Assembly (NCBI GenBank): GCA_964036295.1
Contig: OZ038471.1
Location: 7,500,001-7,564,000, forward strand
Direction of reading: 5' to 3'
DNA from: Plumapathes pennacea
Lineage: Eukaryota; Cnidaria; Anthozoa; Antipatharia; Myriopathidae
Length of the DNA: 64,000 nucleotides
Shown: positions 1 to 11,050 of the stretch, in pieces
How positions within the stretch are numbered: position 1 is the stretch's first letter
Layout of the letters: every line of letters begins with the position of its first letter
The notes under the pieces: model-generated
What the model was told of the DNA's origin: nothing
The model's database searches: none
Seen by the model: only the letters and a program-made list of their open reading frames with translations
Position numbers and translations under genes: made by a program

Positions 1-79
1 GAAGTGTATTGTCTACTTGAACAGAGACACACGATAGAAAAAACGTTTAACACGAGAAAGCGAGATCAGAAATACTGCA

Positions 80-1445
80 ATTAATCGCTATTCGTGAGCT
101 TTTACTGTTTCGATGAAGACTTCTGTCGAGTGTGGAATATTTTTAAGTAGCTACTTGCGAATTTATAGTTTTTATGAAGACTTCGTGGATTATTCATACG
201 TCACATTGTCTGTGTACACTATAAGATTTTAAGCTGGTGTTACACTGGTCGATTTGCAACGACGATTTGCAACGCCGATTCGCTTCAAATTCACGCAGCG
301 GTGTTGCAAGTTTTTGAATCGCTTTCAAAAACTTGCAACGCGTTGCAGCACTGCAAACATCGCGAAAAATCGTTCGCAATGGGGTGTTACACCTGAACGA
401 TTTTTAGTGCAACATTGTATCGTTGCAAATCGTCGTTGCAAATCGACCAATGTAACACCACCTTTACTGTGAGACTTGGTATCTTGAGCGCAGAATAGGC
501 TTTAACGAGGACATGTATCTTGAGCGCCGAATGTTTATACGCCGCTACTCGTGAATATCTAGTTTTCATTAAGACTTATATCGTGAAAGCGCGAGTATTC
601 ATACATCGCTACTTGTGAATCTCTAGTTGTTATGATGACTTGTACCATGCGCTCGGATTATTTATAGGTCGCGACCTGTATACATTGAAGGCTTTTACGA
701 GGACTTGTATCTTGAGCGCAGACTATTTATACGTCGCTGCTCGTGAACCTTATACTTTTTATGAAGACTTGTATCCATAGCGCGCATTTTACTGTAAGAC
801 TTGTATGTTGAGCGCAGAATAATTATACATCGCTACTCGTGAACTTTGTACTTCTTATGAAGACTTATATCCGAAGCGCCGATTTACTGCAAGACTTGTA
901 TGTTGAGCGCAGAATATTTGTACTTTGTACTTTTTCGAAGACTTGTATCCATAGCTCGGATTATTTATACTTCGCTACTTGTGTTATACACTGTAGACTT
1001 TTACGAAGACTTTAATCTTGAGTGCACAATATACATCGCTACTCGTGCACATTGTAGGTTTCTACGAAGACTTGTATCCTGAGTGCAGAGTATTTATACG
1101 TCGCTACTCGTAAATCTCTGGTTCTTATGATGACTTGTATCGAAAGCGCAAATATGTATACGTCGGTCTCGTGATTTACTGGTGCTTATGAAGGCTTGCA
1201 TCGAAAGTGCAATATATTTAGACATTGCTACTTGTGATTTTTTAGTTCTTATGAAGACTTGTATCGTGAGCGCGGAATTTTTATAACGTCACTAATCACG
1301 ATCTTTTTAGTTTTGACGAAGACTACGTCGCATGTGAACGCGGAAAATTGTGTGTCGCTGCTCGTGAACATTGTAGGTCCGATGAAGACTTGTTCGCGAG
1401 CGCAGAATACTCATCTGTATAGTTTTTCTTTGAAGACTTATTAAA
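80..1445 (+). repeat. Degenerate ~60-bp tandem array, forward orientation
   Basis: About twenty diverged units repeat roughly every 60-66 bases. Each carries a core like GAAGACTTGTATC, then GAGCGCAGAATATTTATA, then a TCGCTACTCGTGAAC-type segment. Clear unit starts are near 1136, 1196 and 1255. Units differ by point changes and small indels, so the array is old. The same units occur reversed at 2880-3125 and 4545-5040. Small ORFs inside are frame accidents of the repeat and no coding role is supported. Confidence 0.85.
230..466. mobile_element. MITE, family A, copy 1
   Basis: A 237-bp element with long inverted ends. The left end reads TAAGCTGGTGTTACACTGG and continues with a cluster of GATTTGCAACG motifs. 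The right end is its inverted match, finishing in TGTAACACCACCTTTA. A second copy, reversed inside, lies at 39110-39318. It has no coding capacity, so it is a non-autonomous DNA element inserted into the ~60-bp array. A TA or TTAA-like target duplication is possible but not resolved. Confidence 0.85.
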
Positions 1446-1530
1446 AATGTTGGCAGCGCAATACATTTGTGCGTCGCGTCTCGTGAACGTTATGGGAGCA
1501 GGAGTAGGGTACTGAGATAACATGCCGTTG

Positions 1531-1960
1531 GTGAAGTAATTGACAACAGCGTCGGCAAGCAATTTAAAAATGTTTGTTCCTAATATTTGTACTTCTGTGA
1601 GTGCATACTTAGTTTCTTTGTGTATGTCTTGCCCCCATTACTTCTGGAGTTTGATTGCTTATCTAATTATTGTGTCAACAAGTAATAAGCACGTTGTTCA
1701 AAATTGAAAGAGAAGCATTCGCTTTTTCTTGTGAAATTAGTCGCATTGTTTATTCTGCCGCTTTCATCGCTGCCTTCCCTTCGCTGCACAGACAGACAGG
1801 TGTTTATTTCAGTACTTTGACATCTAAACTTTGTCGATTAACTAGTGTTCTATATTTTTCAATTCGTTTTCAGTGAAGGCATCTTCTGTTCCTGACTGCT
1901 GCGAAGTGTTCAATCGTCAAGCGAAGAAGACTGTCCGCGGCGACCTAAGCTGTAAGTAGA
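1531..1960 (+). repeat. Gene-like duplicated module, copy 1
   Basis: This segment shares blocks with 2445-2885 and 3262-3890: a CGTCGGCAAGCAATTTA block, a TTTCCTTGTG-AATTAGT block, a CTTCGCT-CAGACA block and a TTTCGATTAA-type block. It ends in a pyrimidine tract with TTTTCAG at about 1873, an exon-like stretch (1874-1951) and a donor-like GTAAGTAG. The exon-like stretch would encode one unit resembling those repeated six times at 3479-3880. It may be a relic of a small spliced gene or a composite repeat. Confidence 0.5.
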
Positions 1961-2444
1961 TAGTTGGAAGTTAGCCCTTCACGTGTAGACGCCTTCTAGA
2001 TTCTGCAAGGTTACTCATGTACAGGGTACAACACCAGCACTAACTACTTGCAAGTTAGCTGATTGATATATCTATTCTCACTAGAACATGTGTACATTTT
2101 CTTTTTGGATCTTTGGGAGAATTTTAATTCCGTTGTTTGGAAGTGAAAGGGTTCTACAGCGACCTTAAGATCGAGTTTAGTTTGTCCCTCTCGATGTTGC
2201 TACTTTTTTACAACAGGATCCATATCTTTGCAGTGAATATAAGCTACAAGAAATCCTGTGTTGCATGATTGAACAACTGGCTGAAAAGTTTAATGGTCAA
2301 TTACCAGCTGAGGTACATGTACTAAGCTTCCTACTTACCAATTGTGCCATGCAAGATCTTCTCTTTGACTTTGAAATGGCACACGACAGGATCACGAGCG
2401 CTGCAAGTAAAATATTTTCCACATTTAGAACTCCATATATAAAG

Positions 2445-2885
2445 CGAGTGACAACATCGTCGGCAAGCAATTTACAAATGTTTGAACATTTGTTCCTTTT
2501 GTGCTTCTGTGAGTACATACTTAATTTTATTTTTGTGCGTGTTGTTGTTTCTCTTCTTTCGAAAGTTCGATTGCTAATTCCATCCCGGTATTATACATTG
2601 TGTCTTCAAATTATCAGCACTTCGCTTGAAACTTGAAAGAGAAGCGAAGCAGTCGTCCAACGGCATAAATTTATCAGTCCCAACAGTGCACGTGCGCTTT
2701 TCCTTGTGTAATTAGTCTCATTGTTTTATTTTTTGGCTGTTCGTGAAAATATTCAAATTCGCCTTGTTTCTCTTCGCTCAGAGACACAGCCGGTTTCATA
2801 CTTCAGTATTTTGGCATGTACATGTAAACTTTATCGATTAAACAGTGTTCCATAACTGTATTCCTTTTCAATGCACACGATAAGC
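2445..2885 (+). repeat. Gene-like duplicated module, copy 2 (lacks the terminal exon-like part)
   Basis: It matches copy 1 over the GTCGGCAAGCAATTTA and TTCTGTGAGT-CATACTTA blocks. It matches copy 3 (3262-3470) almost base for base from about 2690 to 2870. Where copies 1 and 3 have a splice-acceptor-like end and exon-like tail, this copy runs at about 2880 into the reversed ~60-bp array. That suggests a rearrangement breakpoint near 2875. Confidence 0.55.
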
Positions 2886-3125
2886 AATGTATAAATAGAC
2901 TTCGCTCGAGATAGAAGTCCTACACGGCTAGCGACGTACGAGTATTCTGCGTTTAAATCGTAAATTCCTACATGACTAGCGACGTACGAGTCTGCAGCGC
3001 TCAAGATACAAATAATCGTAAAAACCTGCAATGTACACAAGTAGCGATGTATAAATATTTTACGATTAAGATACAAGTCTTCTGCGTACAAGATACAAGT
3101 CTTCGTAAAGTCTTACAATGCACAC
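2880..3125 (-). repeat. Reversed block of the ~60-bp array
   Basis: About four units of the 80-1445 repeat appear as reverse complement, with cores such as TCTGCGTTTAAATCG, CTAGCGACGTACGAGT and AAGATACAAGTCTTC. The first ~70 bases recur almost unchanged at 4926-5000, so this block and the 4545-5040 block share a recent duplication. Confidence 0.8.
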
Positions 3126-3261
3126 GAACATAAAGCTTTCACTGGTACAAACCAAAACTCCAAAGGAATTCAAAAAGACGGGTTTGAAGAGAACCTATCC
3201 GTTTTAATTCACGGACAAATTTTATCAATGAAAAAGTCGGGTTTTACCAGGTTGAAAATAT

Positions 3262-3470
3262 GCGCGCAAATGTGCGCTTTTCCTTGTGTAATTAGTATCA
3301 TTGTTTTATTTTTTGGCTGTTCGTGAAAATATTCAAATTCGCCTTGTTTCTCTTCGCTCACAGACACAGCCGGTTTCATACTTCAGTATTTTGGCATCTA
3401 CATGTAAACTTTATCGATTAAACAGTGTTCCATACCTGTATTCCTTTTCAGTGAAGACATCTTTTGTTCC
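3262..3470 (+). repeat. Gene-like duplicated module, copy 3
   Basis: This is a near-identical repeat of 2690-2870, including TTTTGGCTGTTCGTGAAAAT and the following CGCCTTGTTTCTCTTCGCTC stretch. It ends in a strong acceptor-like TTCCTTTTCAG at about 3441-3451, directly before the 66-bp tandem units. Confidence 0.6.
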
Positions 3471-3880
3471 TGACTGCTGCGAAGTGCACATTCGTCAAGC
3501 GAAGAAGGCAATCCGCTGCGAAGGCATCTTCTGTTTCTGCTACTGTGAAGTACACATTCGTCAAGCGAAGAACGAAGTCCGCGGCGAAGGTATCTTCTGT
3601 TTCTGCTACTGTGAAGTACACATTCGTCAAGCGAAGAACGAAGTCCGCGGCGAAGGTATCTTCTGTTCCTGACTGCTGTGAAGTGTACATTCGTCAAGCG
3701 AAGACGGCAATCCGCGGCGAAGGCATCTTCTGTTCCAGCTACTGTGAATTACACATTAGTCAAGCGAAGAACAAAGTCCGCGGCGAAGACATCTTCTCTT
3801 TCTGGCTGCTGTGAAGTGCACATTCGTGAAGCGAAGAAGGAAGTCCGCGGCGACCAAAGCTGTAAAGAAGGTAGTTAAAA
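3452..3880 (+). repeat. Six 66-67-bp units encoding basic KRR/SAAK-type repeats
   Basis: Units start near 3479, 3545, 3611, 3678, 3744 and 3811, so spacings are 66, 66, 67, 66 and 67 bases. In one frame the first three encode a 22-residue Lys/Arg/Ala/Ser-rich unit containing FVKRR and KSAAK. The two 67-base units shift the frame, after which another reading (RQAK...RGEGIF) stays open. The tract starts after an acceptor-like TTTTCAG and ends at a donor-like CTGTAAAG. It could be a decayed repeat-coding exon or a minisatellite that is open in several frames. I recognise no protein family. Confidence 0.6.
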
Positions 3881-4020
3881 GTTAGTCCTCCAGAGTAGTT
3901 GTAAACGTGTACATTAGTAAAGAACTGACCACAACAGTTCTTCTTAGAGTTTAGCAGTTTAGTAGCAGTAATACTTTGTATAGCACAGGTAGTGTACAAT
4001 CTTGTAAAGATTCTTGAACA

Positions 4021-4150
4021 AACTAATAAAGAGTTCAAAATAATCTTCTTGAAAAAAAAAAAAAATCTTGAAAGAATCTTGTAAAAGTTTCTTGAACAAA
4101 CTAATAAAGAGTTCAAAATAATCTTCTTGAAAAAAAAATCTTGAAAGAAA
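4021..4150. repeat. Short tandem duplication with A-runs
   Basis: A ~55-base segment (CTTGAACAAACTAATAAAG, then a further ~20 bases ending in CTTCTTGAAAA) occurs twice, near 4012 and 4091. Each copy is followed by a run of 8-14 A and ATCTTGAAAG. This looks like slippage duplication. The flank to 4540 shows no gene. Confidence 0.75.
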
Positions 4151-4544
4151 AGTTTTTAAAATCTTTATATACAAAACCTCCCCAAGCCCCCTAACCCCCC
4201 TATTCGCTCAGCTAGTTGAATGTGTTCATTAAATATCATATTTATTCATGCAGTACAAATATCAAGCAGGGATTGGCTCTTGTAATGGCTTTTACGCGTG
4301 CAAGAATAAACATGATGTAATGATACGCTTTGATAGTCACAGTTGCCTTACATGGAAAATTTAATATGATGTCAGCCCATGGTTACATGGACAATAAATT
4401 AAAGACAAGACGAGACAATCTTTATTCGCACTCGCATATTACAATTAATTTTATAAGTACCGTCAAATATTCCTACAGAGAAGAGCGCAACTGCTTAGAA
4501 ATAGCTTAGAAGAGCTAATAGATTGCTGAACGTTAGAGTATTCT

Positions 4545-5040
4545 GCGTTTAAAACAAGTTTTCGTAAAATCTTGCAATGTACACAAGTAGCGATTTATAA
4601 ATATTCTGCACTCAAGATACAAGTCTTCTTAAAAATACAATGCACATGAGTTGCGACGTATAAATGTTTTGCGATCGAGATACAAATCTTCGTGAAATCC
4701 TACAATGTACACGGTCAGCGACGTTTAAATTTTCTGCGCTCAAAATACGACACGTAGCGTTCAAAATGCAAGTCTTCGGAAAATCCTACAACGTACCCGA
4801 TTAGCGACGAAAAAATATTCTGCGCTCAGAATACGATACGTAAAATCCTACAATGCACGCGACTAGCGACGTACGAGTATTCTGCGTTGAAAATGCAAGC
4901 CTGTAAAGTCCTACAATGCACAGTCACGATAAGCAATGTATAAATAGACTTCGCTCGAGATAGAAGTCCTGCACGGCTAGCGACGTACGAGTATTCTGCG
5001 TTCAAAATGCAAGTCTTCGTAAAATCCAAAAATATCGAAC
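4545..5040 (-). repeat. Second reversed block of the ~60-bp array
   Basis: About eight units of the 80-1445 repeat in reverse orientation, with TTCTGCGCTCAAGATAC and AAAATCCTACAATG-type cores. Together with 2880-3125 it makes the first 5 kb a large imperfect palindrome. Confidence 0.8.
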
Positions 5041-6164
5041 ATGTCACTATTTCTGGAAAGCTCATTCTAATAAAAACAAAAAACAAAATTAGCTAACCTG
5101 TCTCCATACAGTTCCAATGACCAAGAATACAACGACTTGAATTATTCTTCAACGTTCATGTCTGAGGTCACAGAAAGACGACTTTCCAGCAACAAAAGTC
5201 CTTGTGAAATTGCCAACCAAGTCCACATAGGGAAGCGTGAAGTCTAAGAGTTCCACAAAGATACCACTAGTGTTTTTGGGACTTCTAACTTGATCTCTGG
5301 AGAAAAAAAATATCGTCACTAAAATGCAATCCAGTTGAAACAAACAGACGAAGAAAATATGCAAGGGACACCAACGCTTTTCATAAAAACCACCCGAGTC
5401 CAACCACGAATCTCACTGTTGTTTGTAGACGTCGAACTCTATTCTTGTCGAACCAATAGAAGCTTTAACCTAAAGTTACACTATTTCATTGGTAATAAAA
5501 ATAACACACGAACGAAAACAGGACCGAGCTCTTCTGAATTTAGTTCGATCGAAGAAGACTACATTCAAACGCGAATTTCTCGCAAATTGTTCATTGACAC
5601 GTATTTCGTTTGTGTACTGCACAAGTTGAAGCAATTACCACTCACCAAAAAGGCAGACCTTCCATGAACTCCTCTGGTTTGAACTGTTCGTCAATAAAGC
5701 TCTGCGGAAACGAAGAACACGTGTTGTTACTAACGGTCTTCAGGCGAGGATAAATACAAGACCCAGGAGGCTGTTTGGCAAGAAATACTTTCACGAGGCA
5801 TAGAGCAGTTTGACTTTAGCTTAGGAACAGCAACATTTATCCATAAACCAAGCAATACTCACCGAAAAACCTAAACTTTCGTTCGACATGTCCGCTCAGC
5901 TCAGATTCAAATTGATGAATAAAAATGCAAATTCGTGAGTTGGCGCGCGTGCACATGGAATGTAAAATCCTTACATTCGAGTGGCATAGATTAGCATAGC
6001 ACTGCCAGGCAGTTCTTTGGCATAACATTATTTTGCATTACACAACGACACTGCACGCGACAGACCAAAAGCAGAGCATATCCGCCTCGGAAGGGTTCGC
6101 CGCTTCTCTTTCTCAGCCGTACTACACGTGCCAGTCGCACCCATACCCTGCTCCTACTCAAATA
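5041..6164. other. No gene seen
   Basis: The longest open frame (5335-5667, plus strand) has no recognisable domain and no splice context, and I do not call it. The segment is unremarkable AT-rich sequence. Confidence 0.5.
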
Positions 6165-7800
6165 GTGCCACGCCCTGAGTTTTACGATTCTCTGACTATC
6201 TTTTTACAGTGCCTTACAGGAAGGTTGCACCTGTTTCTGATACAAACTAGGAAAGACTTCGCGTTTAAAATGGTCACATTTTGGCCAGGATATGGCCAGA
6301 TTTTCGCAGCTTCATACGAAGTCCTTGTAATTCAGATTATGCACAAACATATTGAAGTCCGAGAATTCATCACTATGGATCGCTGTCGAACGCAGACTTT
6401 CACGGAAGAGCAACACTAAGATGCTCAATGAATGAAAAGAACTGCATGTACCAATATAACAATTGTTCGGGACTGTCAGATAAATGTATGTGGACTACTT
6501 GTTGTTGTGATACCTTGGCCAAAATTCATCCATTTTGTACGCCGATTCCTTCCTATGTGTAGGCTGGCAAAAAATCCCCCCCCCCCCCGAAAAAGTGGTA
6601 AGGCGGCACATCAGGGTGACAGACGGTCACAGCAAGTTGACAGACGGTCACATCAGGTTGAGTAATCCTGGTCTTAGTCTTTACTTGCCGAAGGAGGACC
6701 AAGTATTAAAATGAAAAGATTTTTTTTATTGGGATCGAGAATTGGCCAACGCTGATTGGTTGGGGCGCTGGTCAGTGATGTCATTTCTTTCCATGAATAC
6801 TGTCATGAGTTAGAAATATTAATAATGTATTGAAATCAGTGAAACAATATGAAATAGAATTGCACAACTTCGCAATGTAGAGAAATGTACGATGAAACAA
6901 ATGCTCAGAACTTTGAGAACGTGAAGACACAATCTGAATGAAGGAGCTGGAGAATCCCAGTGAGTGACGACACGCGGGAAGCAACTTTGCCGCTCGGCCG
7001 GATAGACTTCACAGATTTTGTCCAACCGTTTAACTTGGAAGTACTTTGTCTTCTTTTACTCTGCATTGTTTGCATATCATGCACAGCTTAACTTTGACAC
7101 ATATTTATCAGAGGCCATGATACTCCAGCCTGGGCTGCATCCAAACTAAATACGTGCGTAAAGAGAACTGTGCCGTTCTTCTTTTGGCTGAGTTTCAAGT
7201 TGAATAAATTTAATATCTACAAGGTCTACAAGAAACATCAAGAACGCAGACTTTCAGGGAATACCAACACTGAGATGCGCAATAAATGAAAAACGTTTTG
7301 CCCTTGATACTATCGTACAAATTAAAGGAAAAACGCATATACCAATATATCATTAGTACGCAGTATCGGGACTGTTAGGAAAATGTATGGGGCTACTTAT
7401 TGCTACGATATTTTGGTTAACACTCAACCATTTTATACCCCGACTAGTTCCTGGTGTCCCAACTTAGGCTTGCCAAAATCCCTAAAAATATCCGGGTCAA
7501 GGGCCCTCCTAAACTCTAGAACAGTACAGAATTCCTGCTGAGGGATGATTTTTTGCTAAAGTAACGGGTGATTTTAGAGCCGTTTTGAAGTCATTTAAAA
7601 CTGGCATTGTTCAACAAACTCACCTGATTTTTGCAGTTCTCTCACCACCTTTTCGGCATTGTCTCATACAGTGAAGATGTGTCTGTTGCTGATACACACT
7701 AGGAAAGATTTCGCATTTAAAATGTTAAATTTCGGCCAAGATATAACCAGATTTTATCCACCCCAGACAAGTCCTGATAACCCAGATTAGAACCTAATAT
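6165..7800 (+). repeat. Dispersed repeat family B, plus-orientation copies
   Basis: Two diverged copies lie at about 6165-6560 and 7240-7800. Both carry ACACTAGGAAAGA/AACTAGGAAAGA, then CGCATTTAAAATG or CGCGTTTAAAATG, GGCCA(G/A)GATAT and CAGATTTT. Both also carry the GAACGCAGACTTTCA, CACTGAGATGC-CAAT and TGCATGTACCAAT blocks. A third, shorter copy is at 8290-8530. Reverse-orientation copies lie at 9226-9515 and 9690-10290. ORFs across these blocks have no family signal. Confidence 0.7.
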
Positions 7801-8053
7801 GTTATGATCTGCCTGTATATGAATATGCGTACAATATGTATAGACTTTTTTTAATTTGCACGGAAGCCATAAATGCACCTAGACATAATAACTTCTCAAT
7901 CTCTTCTTCACCATTGGTATGAGCAGTAAGTCTGTAAACGCCTCAATAGTCACTAATAACTTTTCAATCTATTCTCTTCATAAATGCTAAGGCTCACAAA
8001 TTTAATGAGGCATCTGAAATATGAGAAAATGTCAAATCAAGGGTGGAGTCCCC

Positions 8054-8076
8054 GGGGGGGGGGGGGGGGGGGGGGG
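8054..8076. repeat. Run of 23 G
   Basis: An uninterrupted poly-G run follows GTCCCC. It can form G-quadruplex structure and is a likely assembly-length uncertainty. It sits just before the third family B copy. Confidence 0.95.
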
Positions 8077-8289
8077 AACCACAGAAAAACCACATGCAGT
8101 AATTCCGCAACACCATTTTTGCGAATCCCTCAATTGAATTTACAGCTTACCCCTATCATACAATTTTCCCTTCACCAGCCACTCTTTCGACCAATAAAAA
8201 TACCAAAAAGCATTGTTTGCTATACCCTTTCTTATAACTGAGGCTTGAAAAGGGACCCCTTTCAGGCCAAGCCTCCCACAACTATAGTC

Positions 8290-8530
8290 AATAACAGGAA
8301 ATTTTAGCCAAGATATAGCTCCAAGTTTTATCTGCCACAAAAAAAACATCCTTATAACTCAGATTATGCCTTGAAATGTCAAAGTCTGCAAGTTCACCAG
8401 TGTGTAGCACTGTCACAGAAAATCACAAGAATACAGGGAAAACCAGCACTGAGATACCCAATGAATGACAGAAGTTTTGTAAATACTATTGTACAAGAAA
8501 ATGCACGTACCAATAAGCATCTGAGAGAAA
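8290..8530 (+). repeat. Dispersed repeat family B, short copy
   Basis: The blocks AGCCAAGATATAGC, TTATAACTCAGATTATG, CCAGCACTGAGATACCCAATGA and TGCACGTACCAAT match the copies at 6.2 and 7.2 kb in order and spacing. Confidence 0.65.
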
Positions 8531-9225
8531 CATGGTATCTTATGTTACATGAAAAAAATGTCACTTTTGAGTACCTCTTATAGAATCGCTAATATTAGAA
8601 AATCTATAAAAATGAGTAGAACCAGTTGTGGTATTTTATAAATCTATAAACTGTAAACCATTAAATACTTGAAGGATAAACGAGACAGTACAAACAGCGA
8701 AAATATTGGCATCTCTATTCGATGGTAACGACTATGTTACAAAATTGTGAGACACGTATATATCAGTCCTTAATGCTTCAGCAAATAGAATATTCAGCAG
8801 TGATTTTCAAGCTTGAAACAAACTATTGCCATACAAGCCCAGCAGGGAAAATACAAACTACCTCTTATCCACAGAATGAAAAAAGGAATTGATGATGTTT
8901 CCATGAAAATTTGTCAGTAAGACAGGGGTTTTTCGCCTACTCTTGGTGACTTGATGGTCCATAGTTCAAGATTATTGGTGCTTTGCCTCCGGCTACTTTT
9001 ACTAATTTACTCGCTATAGTGCAGAGCTTTCTTAAGAGAGTAGAAACCTAAAAAACATCAGAAAAAATTTCTTTCGGTACCAAAGTTGTGAGACAGTGAT
9101 TGGCCACTTTAGCTGAGAATGAGCCTGGTGTGAAACCTCACACTAAATTTATGAGCCCTGGCATTTATTAAAAGAAAAGATTAAAAAGTCGTTATTGACT
9201 ATAATTAAAAGTATTTAGTACAGTA

Positions 9226-10290
9226 TTGCACTTGAAATCTTTCCTAGTGCGTGAAAGTACAATTATAACAGATGCATCTTCACTAAGAGACACCGTGAAT
9301 ACCAACTGGTCAGACAACTGCAAAAATCAGGTGAGTTTGTTGAAAGAATGTCATTTAGAGTGGACCTTCGGACAGCTCTACAGTAAAATCACCCCTCAGC
9401 ACAAATTTACTATTTTCTAGAGGTTTGGAGGGCAATTGACCCATACAGTATATTTTGGGGGATTTTGGCTATCCTAAACAGGGTCAACAGGAACTAATCA
9501 GCATAAAAACTGAGCCACATCCCACAAGCCTTACGATTTTTACAGCTTGTTACCTCAATGTGGGAACCCGAGCCCATGTATAGCTATACCATGCTGACGA
9601 GGCCTAATAAGGCCAAAACAGCTGTCCATGGCTGCTATTACTTGGGCTCAGAAAAAAAATTTTTTTTTGGTAGATCAAGGGGTAATGCTTGCTACCACTG
9701 TGGCCTTTGTGGCCTATTCTGTGGCTTCAGCTTACCAGCACATTGTGCAGTTCTGATTAGCATAAAAACTGGTTGAATTTCAGTAATGATATTGACAACA
9801 AATACTGTACGATAGTGTATCAAGCACAAAACTCCTGTCATTTCATTGAGCATTTCATTGTTGGTTTCCCTGAAAGTCTGCATTCTTGAAGTTTTATTTA
9901 GACAGTGCTGCACATGATCTGAGTTATAAAGACTTTGCTTGGGGCTGATAAAATCTGGCTATAATATATTGGCTGAAATGTAACATTTTAAGTTGCAAAA
10001 TCTTTTCTAGTATGTGTCAGACGCAACAGACGCATTTTCACTGTGCGACACTGTGTAATAGAGGGTGGGAGAACTGCAAAATACAGGTGAGTTTGTTGAT
10101 GAAATAGTGTCATTTTCAAGGGCCCTGAAAATAGTTTTAAAATCACTGATTTTCTAAACAAAAAATCACTCCTCAGCATGAATGTGTCAATTTCTAGAAT
10201 TTAGGAGGGCGGTTGACCTATATATGTTTAGGGATTTGGCCAGTCTAAACAGGGCCACCAGGAAGTAATTGGCATAAAAATTTCAGCCAT
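9226..10290 (-). repeat. Dispersed repeat family B, reversed copies
   Basis: Segments 9226-9515 and 9998-10290 are direct repeats of each other, sharing AAATCAGGTGAGTTTGTTG-type, ATCAC(C)CCTCAGCA, TTTCTAGA-TTTGGAGGGC and TAAACAGGG-CA blocks. Both are reverse complements of 7470-7720. A further reversed piece (9690-9960) matches 7680-7800. The cluster is therefore an inverted arrangement centred near 8.8 kb. Confidence 0.65.
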
Positions 10291-10639
10291 GATATCTGAC
10301 AACTAATTGATTCCCCATAAATGTACATGCACATTTACCTTACAACTCAGATACTGCATACTGATGATATCTAATTACAAATCAAAACAAATCATTACAA
10401 ATTTCGAAAAATGGAAGTGATTTTGAGAACATAGAACCGCTTTCAATTAACAGTCAAAAATCGAAACCAGAATAAGTACACCAATTCTATTCCGTCCAAA
10501 TCAGTTTTAAACAATCAAATACCAAAGGAAATCATGTTTGGTTTTCCTTTGAAAGAGAAACCATTACAAGACTTTTGAAATACGTACATTTGTCTTATTT
10601 TTCTTCAGCCATTTACAAGAAAATATAGCAAGGATCTTG

Positions 10640-10735
10640 CAGGATAGAAATCATAACATAATCCTAGATACTGGTAGGATCTGGTTAAGATCCTCTTAGA
10701 TCTTCATAGGATAAATACAACTAGACTGGCCTTGC
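10640..10735. repeat. GATCCT-rich palindromic repeat, copy 1
   Basis: Dense GGATC/GATCC motifs (CAAGGATCTTGCAGGAT, GTAGGATCTGGTTAAGATCC) make local stem potential. A related stretch lies at 11865-11935. The two may be ends of one ~1.3-kb element, but clean inverted termini are not visible. Confidence 0.5.
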
Positions 10736-10744
10736 CAGTGAGCT

Positions 10745-11050
10745 CGCGGCGTGAGTTGGGTCGAGACCAGAATATAAAATGGAAAGTAGGGGACAAGAGC
10801 GAACTCCCAAGAGAGACTTCCAATTTCTCACCATAAAAATATCACACAGTATAGAGAACTTGGCTTTTGACACCTTGCTCTTTTGACACCTTGATTAAAC
10901 TAAAAATTATTATTACAACACTCATACACTTGCTTCTTAAAGGTTGAGCGACCCTGCATCTTGAGAATGCGTGACATATCTTTTTATGCACAATCGATTT
11001 TGACAGTTTGACCTTGACTCATATTTCTAATCAGAGGCCACGATTAATCC
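10745..11050. repeat. Dispersed repeat family C, copy 1
   Basis: It shares ordered blocks with 45290-45610: AGTAGGG-ACAAGA-CGA, AGAGACTT-CA-TTTCTCACCA, AAAATATCA-ACAGTAT, CTTTTGACACCTTGCTC, ACACTTGCTTCTTAAAGGTT and CGATTTTGACAGTTTGAC. Part of it resembles the CCCTTTCACTCC-ended MITE family (see 43071-43280), so it is probably a diverged relative of that element. Confidence 0.65.

Noticed and set aside
5335..5667. 110-residue plus frame
   Set aside because: No recognisable domain, signal or splice context; length is within what occurs by chance in a window of this size.
6033..6419. 128-residue plus frame
   Set aside because: Lies partly in a dispersed repeat (family B); other copies of the repeat do not keep the frame.
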